Shown here in pieces: positions 62,601 through 64,000 of a stretch of DNA of 64,000 nt. Source of the stretch: Mesorhabditis belari (taxonomy: Eukaryota > Nematoda > Chromadorea > Rhabditida > Rhabditidae); the NCBI GenBank assembly GCA_958450365.1, contig CAUEEP010000742.1, positions 1,256,001 through 1,320,000 on the forward strand, written 5' to 3'. The translations under genes were made by a program, and so were the position numbers. The notes beneath the pieces were generated by a model. That model saw only the letters and a list, made by a program, of their open reading frames with translations, did no database searches and was not told where the DNA came from. Position 1 is the first letter of the stretch, and each line of letters begins with the position of its first letter.

Positions 62601-63415
62601 TCGATTTTTAAAGTTTTAAAAGCACAAAAATAAAGAGATTATTTAGATTTAAGCTTATGTTTTAAGAGAAAAATTGTAAGATTTTTGTTTTATATTTAAT
62701 TGTTTAAGCCTTAATTAGATCATTTTCTTTGTTTAATTCAAAATAAATAAAAAATAAATGAAAAATAATGAAAAATGAAAAATCAGAAGCTTTTAAATCC
62801 AATAGAAAAGCGAACACCAAATAGAAAGCAAAATCGGTAATGAAAAAGTGATAAGAGAGGGGGAAAAATGATGATTTTCAACGAATTTTATGTAATCAGC
62901 ACTATGAAATACGAAAAAAGTGTCGAATTCAACTAAAATTCTTCTTTTGAACTGTCAAAAAGTTTAGAATCAATAGTTTTTTCGCTTTTTTTTTTGACTT
63001 AATTGACTTAATATCTTTATTTTTAAATAATCTTAAATAAATTAACGTTTTTTTTCATTACTTTTACACATTTCCCTATGTAACTCGATCCATATTTGAC
63101 AAATTTTTTAACGGAAATGCTCAAAATGAGAAATGCTCGAAAAAAAGAAAAGAAATCAATTGGTTATATTAGCTTTTTTCAAAAAAAAAAATTCTATTAA
63201 TTGAATTTAAAAATTGAAATTTGAATTTTTCTCAAAATCTTTCTCAAATTCCCGTATTATTTCAATGAAATTTCAATGGAATTTCAATTTTTTCAATTTT
63301 TTTTTTGAGAAATTAATCATCCTTTGACTGTTTTAAATGATAAACAACAATCACTTTTTCTTTTCTTTTCACAAAAATTTAATCATTTTTTTTTGTTTTC
63401 AAGAATTTGAGAAGA
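62601..63415. other. AT-rich spacer, no gene seen
   Basis: Poly-A/T-rich sequence without exon-like frames, downstream of the fold-back element. Confidence 0.55.
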
Positions 63416-63427
63416 GTTTTGTGATGG

Positions 63428-63708
63428 AATTGTGGACAAAATTGTGGACAAAATTGTGGACAATAATGTCAACAATATTGTCAACAATATTGTCCACATT
63501 GTCAACAACATTGTCAACAATGTTGTCAACAATATTATCAACAATATTGTCAACAATATTATCAACAATGTTGTCAACAATATTATCAACAATATTGTCA
63601 ACAATATTATCAACAATATTGTCAACAATATTATCAACAATATTGTCAACAATATTGTCAACAATATTGTCCACATTGTCAACAACATTGTCAACAATAG
63701 AACAACAA
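63428..63708. repeat. CAACAATATTGT self-complementary array
   Basis: GTCAACAATATT / ATCAACAATATT 12-bp units contain AATATT and ACAATATTGT palindromes, so the array is largely the same on both strands. Confidence 0.9.
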
Positions 63709-64000
63709 TTTAATCGATAATTCTGACCTATTGAAATCAAAATCGAGAAGAAAATGTGGATGCAATGGAAAAAAGGAAAAGGAAAAGACGATTCCACATC
63801 GATAAGTCGCTTTTCACAAAAAGCGTCAACAAAGTTAGGGAGTGGACAAGAGAGGGCAAGGCGTACAGGCTTGTATTGACAGAGACGAGCCTCTTCTTTG
63901 CTCTTTTTCTTCTTTTCTATTCCTCTATTTCTTTCAACTCCTTTTTGAAAGAAATTCTCTTTCAAGACCCTAGTGGAGTTGATCTGTGTCCCAGTCTAAC
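63709..64000. other. Right edge, nothing assigned
   Basis: The minus strand has an open stretch (about 63740-63965), but it is continuous with the repeat-derived frame and shows no domain or clear acceptor. It could be the edge of a gene cut by the window. Confidence 0.4.

Noticed and set aside
63399..63965. 188-codon frame on the minus strand
   Set aside because: Most of it is the NIVD repeat produced by the CAACAATATT array. The remainder has no domain or convincing splice site.

Overview
The window looks like nuclear DNA of a free-living, rhabditid-like nematode. The evidence is spliced genes with very short introns (43-50 bp) and TTTCAG-type acceptors, AT-rich spacers full of microsatellites and hairpin MITEs, a Tc1/mariner relic, and an unmistakable FoxA (PHA-4) transcription factor gene. 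All gene models below were built by hand: splice sites were chosen so that phases agree across every junction, and every model sums to a whole number of codons. No database was consulted, so I do not name a species.

Layout. (1) 0.7-10.5 kb, minus strand: three head-to-tail paralogues (models of 438, 354 and 454 aa). They belong to a cysteine-containing family that I do not recognise, probably secreted, and carry a conserved EWID motif. A Tc1/mariner relic, a tRNA-derived SINE and many minisatellites sit between and inside them. (2) 11.7-14.7 kb, minus strand: a gene with an F-box-like N-terminus (346 aa). (3) 14.7-25.8 kb: about 11 kb without a convincing gene, carrying tandem repeats, two copies of one MITE family and local duplications. 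(4) 25.8-36.0 kb, plus strand: the pha-4/FoxA orthologue, 13 coding exons, 491 aa, with a 4.4 kb intron 2. (5) 36.0-48.1 kb: about 12 kb without a convincing gene, with duplications, a fold-back element and palindromic MITEs. (6) 48.1-60.9 kb, minus strand: a 35-exon gene for a coiled-coil protein of about 1,200 aa. A small single-pass membrane-protein gene (147 aa, plus strand) is nested inside its second-last intron. (7) 60.9-64.0 kb: repeats, including a 1.4 kb fold-back element with internally repeated ends.

The genes do not form a pathway. PHA-4 is the foregut/endoderm regulator. The coiled-coil protein is structural, possibly ciliary-rootlet-like. The F-box gene and the tandem EWID family look like fast-evolving, lineage-expanded accessory genes. 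The strongest anomalies are a 57-bp piece of a pha-4 exon copied into a MITE 740 bp upstream; nested inverted-repeat elements in a coiled-coil intron; a Tc1 relic whose empty site survives in a nearby duplicate; and minisatellite arrays that fill most of the longer introns, at least one of which exists twice with the same flanks but very different copy number.
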